From: Bdellovibrio sp. KM01
GTDB taxonomy: Bacteria > Bdellovibrionota > Bdellovibrionia > Bdellovibrionales > Bdellovibrionaceae
DNA length: 64,000 bases
Direction: 5' to 3'
Assembly: GCF_013752535.1 (NCBI RefSeq)
Contig: NZ_CP058348.1
Span: 1,302,001-1,366,000 of the forward strand
The notes under the pieces were generated by a model. That model did not search any database. It was not told where the DNA came from and saw only the letters and a list, made by a program, of their open reading frames with translations. Positions 25,432-34,719 of this stretch are shown here, in pieces (within the stretch, counting starts at the first letter, position 1; each line of letters starts with the position of its first letter). The position numbers and the translations under genes are program-made.

Positions 25432-26439
25432 TTACAGCATTGAAGCGACTGCGTCTTTTTCTTCAGTCAATTCTTTCAATGTGTTGTTCATTTTCTCGCG
25501 AGAGAAAGCGTCGATTTCAAGACCTTTTACGATCTCGTACTCGCCGTTTTTGCAAGTAACTGGGAAGCCGTACATGATACCTTCTGGGATGTCGTAAGAA
25601 CCGTCAGAAGGGATACCCATTGTAACCCACTCACCATTCGTTCCCAACCACCAGTCGTGCATGTGATCAACTGCTGCAGAGGCTGCAGAAGCTGCAGAAG
25701 ACAAACCGCGTGCTTCGATGATCGCTGCACCACGTTTACCTACTGTAGGGATGAAAGTGTCTTTGTTCCAAGTGTCACCTTCAGCAGTTCCAAGTTTTAG
25801 CAACTCAGGAACTTTTGCGCCGTCAGCTGTTGCGAAGCGAACATCTGGGTACATCGTCGGGCTGTGGTTACCCCAAACCGCTACTTTCTTGAAAGAAGCA
25901 ACCGGTTTGCCAGTTTTAGTAGCTAGTTGAGACAACGCACGGTTGTGGTCCAAACGAAGCATTGCTGTGAAGTTTTTCGCTTTTACGCGACCGTGCTTCA
26001 TTGCCGATTTCATTGCGATGTAAGCGTTGGTGTTTGCGGGGTTACCAACAACCAAAACTTTTACATTTGGATTTGCGTATTTACCGATCGCTTCACCTTG
26101 AACAGTGAAGATTTGACCGTTTGCAGTTAGAAGATCTTTACGTTCCATACCCGGGCCACGAGGACGTGCGCCAACCAAAAGAGCCACGTCAGCATCTTTG
26201 AATGCCACAGCTGGATCGCCAGTCGCGATCATGGAGTGCAATAGAGGGAACGCACAGTCATCAAGCTCCATCATCACGCCTTTCAGCGCTTTTTGAGCTT
26301 TTTCGTCTGGGATCTCTAGAAGTTGAAGAATAACTGGTTGGTCTGCACCAAGCATCGCGCCACTTGCGATACGGAATAGAAGTGCGTAACCGATTTGTCC
26401 TGCAGCGCCTGTGACTGCAACACGTACTGGAGCTTTCAT
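25432..26439 (-). CDS. mdh: Malate dehydrogenase
   Basis: 335 residues. The NAD-binding glycine loop is [12 protein letters not shown] (11-20), the substrate loop is [14 protein letters not shown] and the catalytic block contains [10 protein letters not shown]. The lactate/malate dehydrogenase family, cytosolic (NAD-linked, type 2) form, is clear. It interconverts malate and oxaloacetate in the TCA cycle. I chose ATG 26439 (AAAGGA 9 nt before) because it begins at the first strand; the longer frame to 26502 adds unrelated residues. Monocistronic. Confidence 0.96.
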   Translation of the reverse strand: MKAPVRVAVTGAAGQIGYALLFRIASGAMLGADQPVILQLLEIPDEKAQKALKGVMMELDDCAFPLLHSMIATGDPAVAFKDADVALLVGARPRGPGMERKDLLTANGQIFTVQGEAIGKYANPNVKVLVVGNPANTNAYIAMKSAMKHGRVKAKNFTAMLRLDHNRALSQLATKTGKPVASFKKVAVWGNHSPTMYPDVRFATADGAKVPELLKLGTAEGDTWNKDTFIPTVGKRGAAIIEARGLSSAASAASAAVDHMHDWWLGTNGEWVTMGIPSDGSYDIPEGIMYGFPVTCKNGEYEIVKGLEIDAFSREKMNNTLKELTEEKDAVASML

Positions 26440-26656
26440 AGTTGGAATCCTTTCGAGTTGAGCTAACTCAAAGAATTTAGACCTCTCCGCAGACGTCGTC
26501 ACGATTCAGTTCGATTTATTTGACTTTTGACTGGTGGCGAAAAATAGACAGGGGCTGCTTTGATATTGTTAAGTAATTGAAAATACTTGTGTTTAAAGGA
26601 TTTTGAAAACTTTTTGAAAGAGAGGGCGGCGGTGCTGACATAAGCAAGCCCCTTCG

Positions 26657-28342
26657 TTATTCGTTGCCCTCAGAACTAATTTTAATTGGACAGTTCGTTA
26701 CGCATTTCGTGCCAGAAGGATAAGGAACGCCATTTTGAAAGTGAGAAAGATCCAGCTCTCCGTTTTTGCCTTTTCTGATTTTCGCAAACTGAGGAACTGT
26801 TTTAACAGGCTTTGCTGAAGCGATCGTGCGAACTTTTGGCAAAGTTTTGCGACTTGCGACTGCCGCAGATTTTTTGCCAGTCGCGGAAGACGCGGCCGTG
26901 CCAGCGGGTGCAGCTGCGGGTTGTTGGAAGCTCATACGAAGCTTTTGAATCTGTTCTGATGTTAGTTGAGGTACATCAGCGTCGACTATCAGAGCAGGTC
27001 TTTTTTCTCCAAATCTGATTTTTCCAAAAGTGATAGCACCAATTAGCAAAACCACAAATGAAACCGAGAATATCTTTACAAAACTTGTGGCTGTCGATGG
27101 CTTCGGTTGTGGTGCGTGACGCATTTTCGGAAATTGATAAAAAGGCATCACGGCGATAGCCTCAGCTGGAGGCTTCGGCTTTGCTCCTAAACCCCACATG
27201 TCTGGCGCTGGTTTCATTACCGTTGACGGAACAGGGCAGGTGATATCAGTCAGTTTTTCCAGGGTAATCCCTGAATGGTAAGAGCCTTCCGCAATTTTAA
27301 TTTCGAATTCATCAAGCTCGCCATATTGATCAGTGGTCGTAATGTCTGTGGCTGCAACAGCCATGGTTTTTTCATCTTCAGCTACCGAGGCGCGAATCTG
27401 TTCCATGTTGGCGTTATACTCTGCTGAAAAAACATCTCTTAAATAATCCGCCAAAGCGAGGGCCGAGAAATCGGGGTGAAGTGTCGACAACACGGTCCCA
27501 AGTAAGCGTGCTAGCTCGTTGGCATCACCGGCACGTTTAGCAAGATCCTGGTGCAGCATGATAGGTAAAATTCCTATCAATTCCTCAGAGCGATCTTCCA
27601 TGTTGGCGTGGCTTAATTTGTCGATATCAAAATTTGAAACTGCTTGTTTAACGTCTTGGACTGTCGTTTGGGAATAGAAGCGGCGATTCGCCATCAACTC
27701 CCAAAGAATGACTCCCAAAGCAAAAATATCAGAAGCACTGTTAACGTCTTTACCCTGAACTTGCTCGGGACTCATATAGGCGACTTTGCCTTTTACTTGT
27801 CCGTTCTCCAAGTCCTTGTCTTTTGTCGCCGTCGCGATTCCGAAGTCGATGATTTTTACTTCACCTTCAAAGGAGATCAAAATGTTGTGGGGACTGATAT
27901 CGCGATGAATGAGTTTTAACTGACGCCCTGTTTGCGGATCGACGGATTGATAGGCGTATGCCAGGCCCAAAGAGACCTGGTGAATTATATAAAGAATAAA
28001 TGAGGAGCTTAGGCGCACTTGTTTTTCGTGCAGGTAAGTCATCAATTGGCGAAGTGTGACACCATTGATGTATTCCATCGCCATATAACCGCGATTGTTG
28101 AACTCACCAAAGTCATAGATCTTAACGATGTTCTGATGACTTAAATTCGCACTCATGCGGATTTCATTAAAGAACATCTCTTTAAGTTGTTCGGGATTTC
28201 CTGTTTGCAGAGTCGTCTTGATGGCAACAAGTTTGCTTACGCCAAAGCGGGCCTCAGTTTTTCCCAAAAAGACTTCTGCCATACCGCCTTCAGCGATACG
28301 TTTAATAATTTGATAAGGTCCAATTTTCTTTAGCGTGTCCAT
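26657..28342 (-). CDS. Membrane-anchored Ser/Thr protein kinase (Hanks type)
   Basis: 561 residues. The kinase domain occupies about 1-290: Gly-loop IAEGGMAEVFLG, Lys42 in VAIK, catalytic loop HRDISPHN (146-153), DFG at 166-168 and SPE (191-193) in place of the usual APE. A linker leads to one transmembrane helix (about 430-450, FVKIFSVSFVVLLIGAITF) and a C-terminal Lys/Ala-rich extracytoplasmic region. This is a PknB-like single-pass kinase, common in Myxococcota and Bdellovibrionota. It would phosphorylate proteins on Ser/Thr. No cognate phosphatase is beside it. Confidence 0.94.
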   Translation of the reverse strand: MDTLKKIGPYQIIKRIAEGGMAEVFLGKTEARFGVSKLVAIKTTLQTGNPEQLKEMFFNEIRMSANLSHQNIVKIYDFGEFNNRGYMAMEYINGVTLRQLMTYLHEKQVRLSSSFILYIIHQVSLGLAYAYQSVDPQTGRQLKLIHRDISPHNILISFEGEVKIIDFGIATATKDKDLENGQVKGKVAYMSPEQVQGKDVNSASDIFALGVILWELMANRRFYSQTTVQDVKQAVSNFDIDKLSHANMEDRSEELIGILPIMLHQDLAKRAGDANELARLLGTVLSTLHPDFSALALADYLRDVFSAEYNANMEQIRASVAEDEKTMAVAATDITTTDQYGELDEFEIKIAEGSYHSGITLEKLTDITCPVPSTVMKPAPDMWGLGAKPKPPAEAIAVMPFYQFPKMRHAPQPKPSTATSFVKIFSVSFVVLLIGAITFGKIRFGEKRPALIVDADVPQLTSEQIQKLRMSFQQPAAAPAGTAASSATGKKSAAVASRKTLPKVRTIASAKPVKTVPQFAKIRKGKNGELDLSHFQNGVPYPSGTKCVTNCPIKISSEGNE

Positions 28343-28693
28343 CTCGGTATTACTATTCGGCCTATTTCCCTAGACACATGATGGGCATTTTGTGTTTCAT
28401 AATGAGTTTTCTAGAGGCAAATTCCTCGTATGCAAAGAGGGAGCAAGCATAACTTCGCGGCATTCAAGGGGAAAAACAACCCATTGTTGGTTTTTGAGGT
28501 AACCAGAGCGTTGATAATTAAAAAAATGCGGATTCTGAACTTCAAAAACTTTGAAAAACATTTCGACGAAATTCCCTCGGAAACTGTCATCAGAAAATTC
28601 AAAATTTCATTCTTTGGGAGCATCCCATTTGCGCGGGAAACTCCCAGTCTTTTTCTTTTTATAAATGGGGAACATCATCTGCCTGTTTTGTCA
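28343..28693. other. 351-nt intergenic region with orphan hairpin terminator
   Basis: No convincing protein gene. An open frame on the plus strand reads straight through the hairpin at 28615-28646 and into the opposing DUF2231 gene, so it is probably noise. The hairpin is followed on the plus strand by a T-rich tract, indicating a plus-strand transcript that ends here although no plus-strand gene is annotated upstream. Confidence 0.4.
28615..28660 (+). terminator. Orphan intrinsic terminator on plus strand
   Basis: The outer stem TGGGAG/CTCCCA (28615-28620 with 28641-28646) and inner stem TCCC/GGGA (28623-28626 with 28635-28638) are followed by GTCTTTTTCTTTTT. The tail is T-rich only on the plus strand. 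It may also slow minus-strand transcripts from the DUF2231 gene. Confidence 0.55.
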
Positions 28694-29221
28694 TCAGTGA
28701 TACATAACTGGTGGCTCTTCGTGGCGATCTTTTCGCTCGATGCGCTGCTGGATTTCTGCTTGTTCGTGGTCCATGGTCACGCCGACTTTGTGAATGCCGA
28801 TCATCACCCAACCATAAAAGCCCGCTCCTAAAAGTGTCAGACAACCGACACCAGTGAGTACCAAAGAAGTTACGGATGCATAGGCCGGTGGTGCCTCCCA
28901 AGTGCCGTTAATGATCGTACCGTTGATAGCAAAAAATCCTAACGTCACCAGATTCAGCACCATGTGAATCAGGCCGTCGCGCTTTGCCGCAGTTTTGGTC
29001 GGAATGGCAAAGGCCCAGTCAATGAATCCCGGAATCGCGGCGATTAAAGCGGTTCCCACCGCAGCCACATTCGAAAAAAATCCCAGTCGATACCAAAAAG
29101 TATCGGCATTGCCATAGTTGTAAACCGCAAAAGCGATAAAGGTCACAAGATAAAAGGTGATAGGGAAGGCAACCAGCATCGGATGAAGGGGATGATTCTT
29201 GATACTTGCTTTACTGTACAT
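28694..29221 (-). CDS. DUF2231 membrane protein
   Basis: 175 residues. The front block KNHPLHPMLVAFPITFYLVTF is the DUF2231 signature (HPLHPxLVxFPI). Four membrane helices follow, with WYRLGFFSNVAAVGTALIAAIPGFIDW typical of the family. The C-terminus is a basic cytosolic tail. Function unknown, possibly linked to respiratory or cytochrome-related membrane biology. GAGGAGG lies before the ATG at 29221; the longer frame to 29299 is not needed. Confidence 0.88.
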   Translation of the reverse strand: MYSKASIKNHPLHPMLVAFPITFYLVTFIAFAVYNYGNADTFWYRLGFFSNVAAVGTALIAAIPGFIDWAFAIPTKTAAKRDGLIHMVLNLVTLGFFAINGTIINGTWEAPPAYASVTSLVLTGVGCLTLLGAGFYGWVMIGIHKVGVTMDHEQAEIQQRIERKDRHEEPPVMYH

Positions 29222-29422
29222 GTTTCCTCCTCTGAACAGTTCAATTATAGAGCCTAATCCAGAGGCGGAAACCCTAATGAGCGAAACTTGTGCGCTCACA
29301 TGAATTTAGTGATCAGTTTGGCTAAAGGTAGAGGGTATTTTTTAACAATGCTCTTTTGATACTCTCCGATTCTTTGTTGAGGATTGATAAAATAAAGCAA
29401 AACAATGCAGGGGAGATTTTCT

Positions 29423-30307
29423 ATGAGCTCGCTGCTTATATATTTTGTCTTGTTTTTTTCTACGCCCTTATTCGCTGCGAAGTGGGGCCCCACGATGGGG
29501 ACTAATGGCAAGACATTAGCAAAACCCGTGGTCTGTTCGGCACCCCAAGGCCAGGTTTGGGTCTTTGCAGTTCGAAGTAACAATTCACTTTATGATTCTG
29601 TCGTCTTTAGGTCGTTATCTGATACGTCAGAAAATCCTTGGGCCTTTGTGACTCGTATACGCAAGGGGACAGCTCCTGCTGCCGCATGCTGGAGTTCTTT
29701 TGATCTTCACGTGTTCTATTTGGAATTGGATGGCAGTGTTTGGCAGAAAAGCTGGGTGCCATATCAGGGATGGGGAGACTCCCACTCTGTGGCGGGTTAT
29801 CGAATTCAAAGCATCGCGACGGCTGTTCGACCGGGCGGGCGTATCGACCTGTTTGCCCGAGGCAATGATAATTCTTTATGGTGGCGGGCCTACCATAGTG
29901 GACATTGGGACAGTTGGAAGACATTGGGAGGTCTAATGGATTCAGAACCTGCAGCGACGGGCCGAAAAAATTCCTCAACCGTCGATGTGTTTTACCGCGG
30001 ACTCAACAATGGATTGTGGCAGTTGACGAATCGATTGGATCACTGGGGAGTCTGGCAGGGATTGTTAGGTTCCTTCGATACAGGTCCGGGAGCGTGCTCG
30101 TGGGGGGATAATCGGGTCGATCTTTTTTCAAGAACCTGGAATAAGACCATACAACACTCGTATTTCAATGGTGTGAGCTGGTCTGCTTGGGAAACTCTTA
30201 CGCAGATGGTTTTTTCTGCACCCGCCGCAACAGCCATCGGCCCTGATCATATGTACTTATTTTTTAACGATGACCAGGGTGTTATTTTATACAAGGAATA
30301 TCGTTGA
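29423..30307 (+). CDS. Exported PLL/DUF346-type beta-propeller (lectin-like)
   Basis: About 294 residues. A signal peptide (MSSLLIYFVLFFSTPLFA) is followed by repeated units such as RIDLFARGNDNSLWWRAYHSGHWDSWKTLGG, shown here in parts: DLFARGNDNSLWWR, then HWDSWKTLGG, VDVFYRGLNNGLWQ, VDLFSRTWNKTIQHS and MYLFFNDDQGVILY. These are the DUF346 or PLL-like lectin repeats of a beta-propeller, with Trp-rich blades that can bind sugars. It likely acts outside the cell. AGGGGAG is 8 nt before ATG 29423. The gene is convergent with pepT. Confidence 0.78.
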   Translation: MSSLLIYFVLFFSTPLFAAKWGPTMGTNGKTLAKPVVCSAPQGQVWVFAVRSNNSLYDSVVFRSLSDTSENPWAFVTRIRKGTAPAAACWSSFDLHVFYLELDGSVWQKSWVPYQGWGDSHSVAGYRIQSIATAVRPGGRIDLFARGNDNSLWWRAYHSGHWDSWKTLGGLMDSEPAATGRKNSSTVDVFYRGLNNGLWQLTNRLDHWGVWQGLLGSFDTGPGACSWGDNRVDLFSRTWNKTIQHSYFNGVSWSAWETLTQMVFSAPAATAIGPDHMYLFFNDDQGVILYKEYR

Positions 30308-30311
30308 GGCT

Positions 30312-31544
30312 TTACTTGGATTTTGCCGCCAGCAGGCAAATCTGCTCTGTCAGTTCGTAGGATTTTACGAATGAGTTGACAGGCAAAAATTCATATTTTG
30401 AATGAAAATTCAAAGCGCCGGTGAAATAATTTGGTGTCAAAATTCCCTTGGCGGAAAGAGCAGCACCGTCAGTTCCTCCGCGCATGGGGATGACCTTGGG
30501 CTCGACGCCGATTTTTTCTAGGCCTGCGAAAATCAAATCAATGGCGCGGCGATCTTTACCGATGGCGCTGCTGATATTGCTATAAGTGTCAGTGATTTTC
30601 AAAGAAACTTTCGCTGTTGGATACTTGGCGGTGATTGCTTGGGCCGCCGCTTCGATTCTCTTTTTTCGAGCCTCAAAACTTGTTAGATCAAAATCACGAA
30701 TGGAGGCGGTAAGCTTTGCCTCCTGTTGAGTTGCCGTCATTCCATTAAACCAGATATAGCCTTCGCGACCCGCGGTGTTTTCGGGAGTTTCTGAGCGATC
30801 AAAAAGACTGATAAAATCTTGTGCCATCAAAATGGGATTTACTAAAACCCCTTTGGCAGACATCGGGTGAGCGGTAACTCCCGTGAACGTTAAATCAGCC
30901 GTCGCGGCATTGAAGTTTTCATAAACGACTTCACCGAGCTCGCAACAGTCAATGGTGTAGGCAAAATCCACATCAAAGCGCGAAAGGTCCAGGGCCTTTG
31001 CACCTAAAAGTCCGATTTCTTCGTCTGGCACAAAGGCCACGACGATATCGCCGTACTCTTGATCGGCGCGAAGATTTGCCAGCAAAGTCATAACGACCGT
31101 AACTGCGGATTTATTGTCGGCCCCTAAAACACTGGTGCCATCACTAAAGATAATCTCTTGTCCTTTGTAAGGCAGAATTTCAGGATGTTCGGATACTCGC
31201 AGCCAGATGTTTTCTTTTTTATTCAAGCATACGTCTTCGCCAGTGAAGGTAATAATTTGCGGATGAATGTGGGGGCTTAATCCCACGTCGACTGTGTCGA
31301 TATGAGTGATAAAGCCAATGCGCGGTCCACCTTTTTTAGTTCCAGGTTTTACGGCAGTGACAGTGGCGTGTTGATCGAGCTGAATATTGTGAAGACCCAA
31401 CGCTTTTAATTCTTCAGCTAACAACTCGGCCAGTTTTTGTTGGCCCGGCGTGCTGGGTAGCGCAGCAACCTCGTCATTGCTTTGCGAGCTTACGGACAAA
31501 TATTTAAAGAAACGTTCTATCAGTTGTTTTTCAATTGCCTTCAT
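30312..31544 (-). CDS. pepT: Peptidase T (tripeptide aminopeptidase)
   Basis: 410 residues, matching the usual peptidase T length. It begins MKAIEKQLIERFFKYLSVSSQS and carries the M20 metallopeptidase motifs: FITHIDTVDVGLSPHIHP, GTSVLGADNKSAV, VPDEEIGLLGA with the catalytic Glu, and MRGGTDGAALSAKG. It cleaves tripeptides in the cytosol using two zinc ions and recycles peptides. I chose ATG 31544 over the extended frame to 31607. It stands beside plus-strand genes on both sides. Confidence 0.96.
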   Translation of the reverse strand: MKAIEKQLIERFFKYLSVSSQSNDEVAALPSTPGQQKLAELLAEELKALGLHNIQLDQHATVTAVKPGTKKGGPRIGFITHIDTVDVGLSPHIHPQIITFTGEDVCLNKKENIWLRVSEHPEILPYKGQEIIFSDGTSVLGADNKSAVTVVMTLLANLRADQEYGDIVVAFVPDEEIGLLGAKALDLSRFDVDFAYTIDCCELGEVVYENFNAATADLTFTGVTAHPMSAKGVLVNPILMAQDFISLFDRSETPENTAGREGYIWFNGMTATQQEAKLTASIRDFDLTSFEARKKRIEAAAQAITAKYPTAKVSLKITDTYSNISSAIGKDRRAIDLIFAGLEKIGVEPKVIPMRGGTDGAALSAKGILTPNYFTGALNFHSKYEFLPVNSFVKSYELTEQICLLAAKSK

Positions 31545-31649
31545 GGAGTCAGCATACATGAAGGCAATTGAAAACGCATTGATAAGTTTTGCCGTCTTGT
31601 TTGTCATTTCCGTGGGTCTGTGACATTCAAACTTCCTCTTGGAGGACTT

Positions 31650-32492
31650 ATGCGTTCATTTCAATTTGGAATTTTGTTTCTGTTTGTAGCTTTTTTCAGC
31701 TCTCAAGCTTTTGCGTCTTACAATGTTCAAGATGTCGGCGTGATTGGTTTGATGTCTCATGACGTGTTCTCCTGGGATCATAAAAAAGAAGTGAATGTGG
31801 AAAATGGACGTTTGGATCTAAGCACTATCTTTGATTATGAGGGCGGACACAGATGGTATTTGGGTGGTAATCCCAAGAACTCCGAAAACGCAGCTGTATA
31901 CACAGTGGCGATGAAACTTGTGAATCACTACACGCAATTGATGTCAGAGGGGCTTTCGTCGCTGGAAGCAAGACAGCAGACTGTGGCCGAGTTTCATTCT
32001 ATGATTCGTGAATTTTATGAACGTGCCTTGCAAGAAAGGTTTCCTGAAAGAGCTCTAAAAGCTCTTCCAACGAATATGGAGCAAGCAGCGATCCGTGGGT
32101 TTCATGATCTTCTTCCTGGCCGTATCAAACTATACGGTCGCGTTCGCAGTGAGCTAAAATTAACAAGTATCTTTACCGCAAAAACGGTTTTGAACGAGCG
32201 CGAGTTGGCTCAGCCCCTAAAACCATTCGATGGTGATTATGATCCTGAATACAAAGCGATCAAAATTCCATTCACGAAAGTTGTTTTGAATCTGAAAGAA
32301 ATCGACAGAAAGTTTATCGAAAAATACAGCGACTTTAAACAAGCGGACATGCTGGCGCAGTTAGCGAAAGTTGGCAAAGGCGAGATGACAGTTCATGAGC
32401 TTTCCTTTGCAGCTCCGGTTCGTGAGCTTTTCAGAAAAGCAATGTGCGGTGAGGGCAATCGTTACATGTCACAAGAGATGGTCTGCGAATAG
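31650..32492 (+). CDS. Exported protein of unknown function
   Basis: 280 residues with a signal peptide (MRSFQFGILFLFVAFFSSQAFA). The mature part is mainly helical, with blocks VYTVAMKLVNHYTQLM, REFYERALQERFPERAL and IKLYGRVRSELKLTSIF. I do not recognise the family. Two Cys sit near the C-terminus (MCGEGN, MVCE). GGAGG precedes ATG 31650. Between it and the next gene there is a 108-nt gap, so it may be its own unit. Confidence 0.6.
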   Translation: MRSFQFGILFLFVAFFSSQAFASYNVQDVGVIGLMSHDVFSWDHKKEVNVENGRLDLSTIFDYEGGHRWYLGGNPKNSENAAVYTVAMKLVNHYTQLMSEGLSSLEARQQTVAEFHSMIREFYERALQERFPERALKALPTNMEQAAIRGFHDLLPGRIKLYGRVRSELKLTSIFTAKTVLNERELAQPLKPFDGDYDPEYKAIKIPFTKVVLNLKEIDRKFIEKYSDFKQADMLAQLAKVGKGEMTVHELSFAAPVRELFRKAMCGEGNRYMSQEMVCE

Positions 32493-32600
32493 ATAATAAC
32501 GCGGGGCGCGACTGCATTGCGAGGCATCTTTTCGTTGCGCTTAGCGCGCCATCACTGGGCACTTATTGACAACACTTTAGCAAAGAATTAACCCGTGCGG

Positions 32601-33044
32601 ATGCATAAAATACTACTGAATCTGTTTATTATTTCTCTTTCGATTCCTGCCTTTGCCTGCCCTGAATTAGCGGGTAATTTTGACTGCGTTTCTGACTCAG
32701 GCCCGGTGAATTCATTCATCATTAGTAAGGGTGTTGAGGCGAATCAGGTCATTTATCAAATCAACGGAACTAAGCTTGTTGCCAATGGAATTCCTGAAAC
32801 TCGCTCGAAAGGCGATGGTTTCCCGACGACTTATACAACCAGCTGCGAAGGCGAAAGTTTGCGCGCCAGAATGCAGACCCATGTGTCTTCTGCGATCTGT
32901 CCTTCTTTGCCGTTGGATGTGGACTCCATCACTTTGTTCAGCAAATCTGGCAGCGATATCATCATGGATGACCAGACGATTTTGAATTGCCCGGATAAAG
33001 CTCCGATGAACATTCGTCACAAATACATTTGCAAAAAGAAATAA
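32601..33044 (+). CDS. Small exported disulfide-type protein, linked to subtilase
   Basis: 148 residues with a signal peptide (MHKILLNLFIISLSIPAFA). The mature protein begins at a Cys and has six Cys in all (CPELAG, FDCVS, SCEG, ICPS, LNCP, YICK), suggesting three disulfides. I see no known domain. It ends 9 nt before the subtilase start, so the two are probably cotranscribed; it might be a chaperone, inhibitor or substrate partner (inference). ATG 32601 is preferred to the GTG 6 nt upstream. Confidence 0.6.
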   Translation: MHKILLNLFIISLSIPAFACPELAGNFDCVSDSGPVNSFIISKGVEANQVIYQINGTKLVANGIPETRSKGDGFPTTYTTSCEGESLRARMQTHVSSAICPSLPLDVDSITLFSKSGSDIIMDDQTILNCPDKAPMNIRHKYICKKK

Positions 33045-33053
33045 GGTATTGAA

Positions 33054-34664
33054 ATGAAACTTCAAAGATTTTCGACTCTGATCGCAGTAGGTACTTTGTC
33101 TTTGTTTGCTACATCTGCAAACGCTGCAAAGTTTTTGATTTCTTTTAAAGATCAAAACCAGGCTCATGCTTTTAAAACTCAGGTGCAAACTCACCCAGCC
33201 CCAGGACTTCGTATTGCTGATGACTTGGCTGAAGTTAAAGTGATGATCATCGAAGCACAAAGCCAGGATCAAATTTTAAGCATGGTGGACGTCAAAGATT
33301 TGAACTTTATCGAAACGCAAAAGACGTATCCAACTCCGCGAGCGCAAGTCATGCCGACATTGACTTCAAATATGCCGCGCATGTCTTTGTTCAATGGCCA
33401 GCTTCCAGTGTCCCAAGGACTAAAAATGATCAGTGTTCCACAGGCGTGGACGATGACCAAAGGGGCCGGCGCCCGTGTGATGGTGATTGATTCTGGTATT
33501 GATAAAAATCATCCGGTATTTGCGGGTCGTATCGAAAAGGTACAAAACTTTACTGAAGATGGCGGTCCCCAGGACGTAACGGATACAGAAGGACATGGAA
33601 CCCACGTAGCCGGCATTATCGCAGCTCAGGCAGCTTTGGAAGAGGTGGGTGTTGCACCCGAAGCCAAGCTTTTAATCGCCAAGGTGTGCGGCTCTAAGGG
33701 CTGCAATAATGATGCTGTTGCGAAAGCCTTGCTATGGGCTTTGCGTGAAAAAGTCGACGTCGTAAACATGTCATTGGGTGGTGGCGGAAGTGTCCCAGAG
33801 CAATTCATGATCAAGCAACTGGACGGGGAGCAAATCCCAGTGGTGGCCGCGATGGGTAACAACGGAATGGAAGCCACTCCCATGCCGGCAGGTTATATTT
33901 CTGTAACTGCTGTGGGTGCCGTGGATATGAATGGCAAACGCGCAGCCTTTTCTAACTGGAGTCCCGCACTGGACTTGATGGCACCGGGTGTAAGCATCCG
34001 TTCCTCTGTTCCTCGTGGTACGGGTCGAATCGCAGTTGCCAGTTTCCAAAATGCGGCGGGCGAGTTTAAAGCTTTGCCGGCAGTGACTTATGCAAATGTA
34101 CCTGTGAAGTCATTAAATGAATCCGCGGTGTTTGGTGAATTCGGTGCGGTGGGTGACCTTGCAAACCTGGCAGTGACTGGAAAAGTTCTGGTGGTTAAGC
34201 GTGGCAACCTGCCACTTCTTGAAAAGATTAAAAATGCTCAGACGGCAGGGGCTGCGGCTTTGGTTATTTGTAATAACGACGGTGCCTTGGTGAGCGGTTC
34301 TTTAAGCGAAGACCCTAACGATATCAAAATCCCAGTGATCATGGTGGAAACAACTTCAGGTGAGGATTTGATTCTGAACCTGCTTAAGACAGAAACTTTG
34401 GTTGTTCGTATGGAAATCCAAGGTGCGGACTATGCTGAGTTCAGCGGAACTTCGATGTCATCTCCTTACGTAGCAGGCGTGGTGGCTTTAATGAGATCTG
34501 TGGTGCCGGGAATCACTGCGTGGAAGATTCGTGAAATCATGAATGGTTCAGCAACTCCAATCAAGACAGAGATTGCAAACCAAACGGGCAAAGGTCTGGT
34601 GAATGCTAAAGCGTCGGTTGACGGAGCTTATGCAGTTCGTAAGAAATATAAGAAGATCAAATAA
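33054..34664 (+). CDS. Secreted subtilisin-like serine protease with PA domain
   Basis: 536 residues. Layout: signal peptide (1-24), an inhibitor-I9-like propeptide (about 25-90, KFLISFKDQNQAHAF), then the S8 catalytic domain with Asp146 (VMVIDSGID), His181 (GHGTHVAG) and Ser467 (SGTSMSSPYVAG). A PA domain is inserted at about 345-455 (VLVVKRGNLPLLEKIKNAQTAGAAALVIC). The oxyanion Asn is in AAMGNNG. It would digest proteins outside the cell, fitting a predatory lifestyle. A small Cys-rich gene precedes it by 9 nt. Its stop overlaps a perfect palindrome. Confidence 0.96.
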   Translation: MKLQRFSTLIAVGTLSLFATSANAAKFLISFKDQNQAHAFKTQVQTHPAPGLRIADDLAEVKVMIIEAQSQDQILSMVDVKDLNFIETQKTYPTPRAQVMPTLTSNMPRMSLFNGQLPVSQGLKMISVPQAWTMTKGAGARVMVIDSGIDKNHPVFAGRIEKVQNFTEDGGPQDVTDTEGHGTHVAGIIAAQAALEEVGVAPEAKLLIAKVCGSKGCNNDAVAKALLWALREKVDVVNMSLGGGGSVPEQFMIKQLDGEQIPVVAAMGNNGMEATPMPAGYISVTAVGAVDMNGKRAAFSNWSPALDLMAPGVSIRSSVPRGTGRIAVASFQNAAGEFKALPAVTYANVPVKSLNESAVFGEFGAVGDLANLAVTGKVLVVKRGNLPLLEKIKNAQTAGAAALVICNNDGALVSGSLSEDPNDIKIPVIMVETTSGEDLILNLLKTETLVVRMEIQGADYAEFSGTSMSSPYVAGVVALMRSVVPGITAWKIREIMNGSATPIKTEIANQTGKGLVNAKASVDGAYAVRKKYKKIK

Positions 34665-34702
34665 AGTAAAAAGCCACTGAGAAGTCAGTGGCTTTTTACT
34701 TT
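34663..34702. terminator. Long perfect-palindrome bidirectional terminator
   Basis: An 18-bp uninterrupted stem (34663-34680 with 34685-34702) carries a GAAG tetraloop and overlaps the subtilase TAA stop. It serves both the subtilase (plus) and the TPR gene (minus, ends 34720). Confidence 0.92.
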
Positions 34703-34719
34703 GTATTTGCGATCTAAGT

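Noticed and set aside
28430-28831. 133-residue plus-strand frame
   Set aside because: Reads through a strong hairpin terminator and into the opposing DUF2231 gene; no ribosome site.
32712-33272. 186-residue minus-strand frame
   Set aside because: Antisense to the disulfide protein and subtilase genes, whose signal peptides and catalytic motifs are clear.
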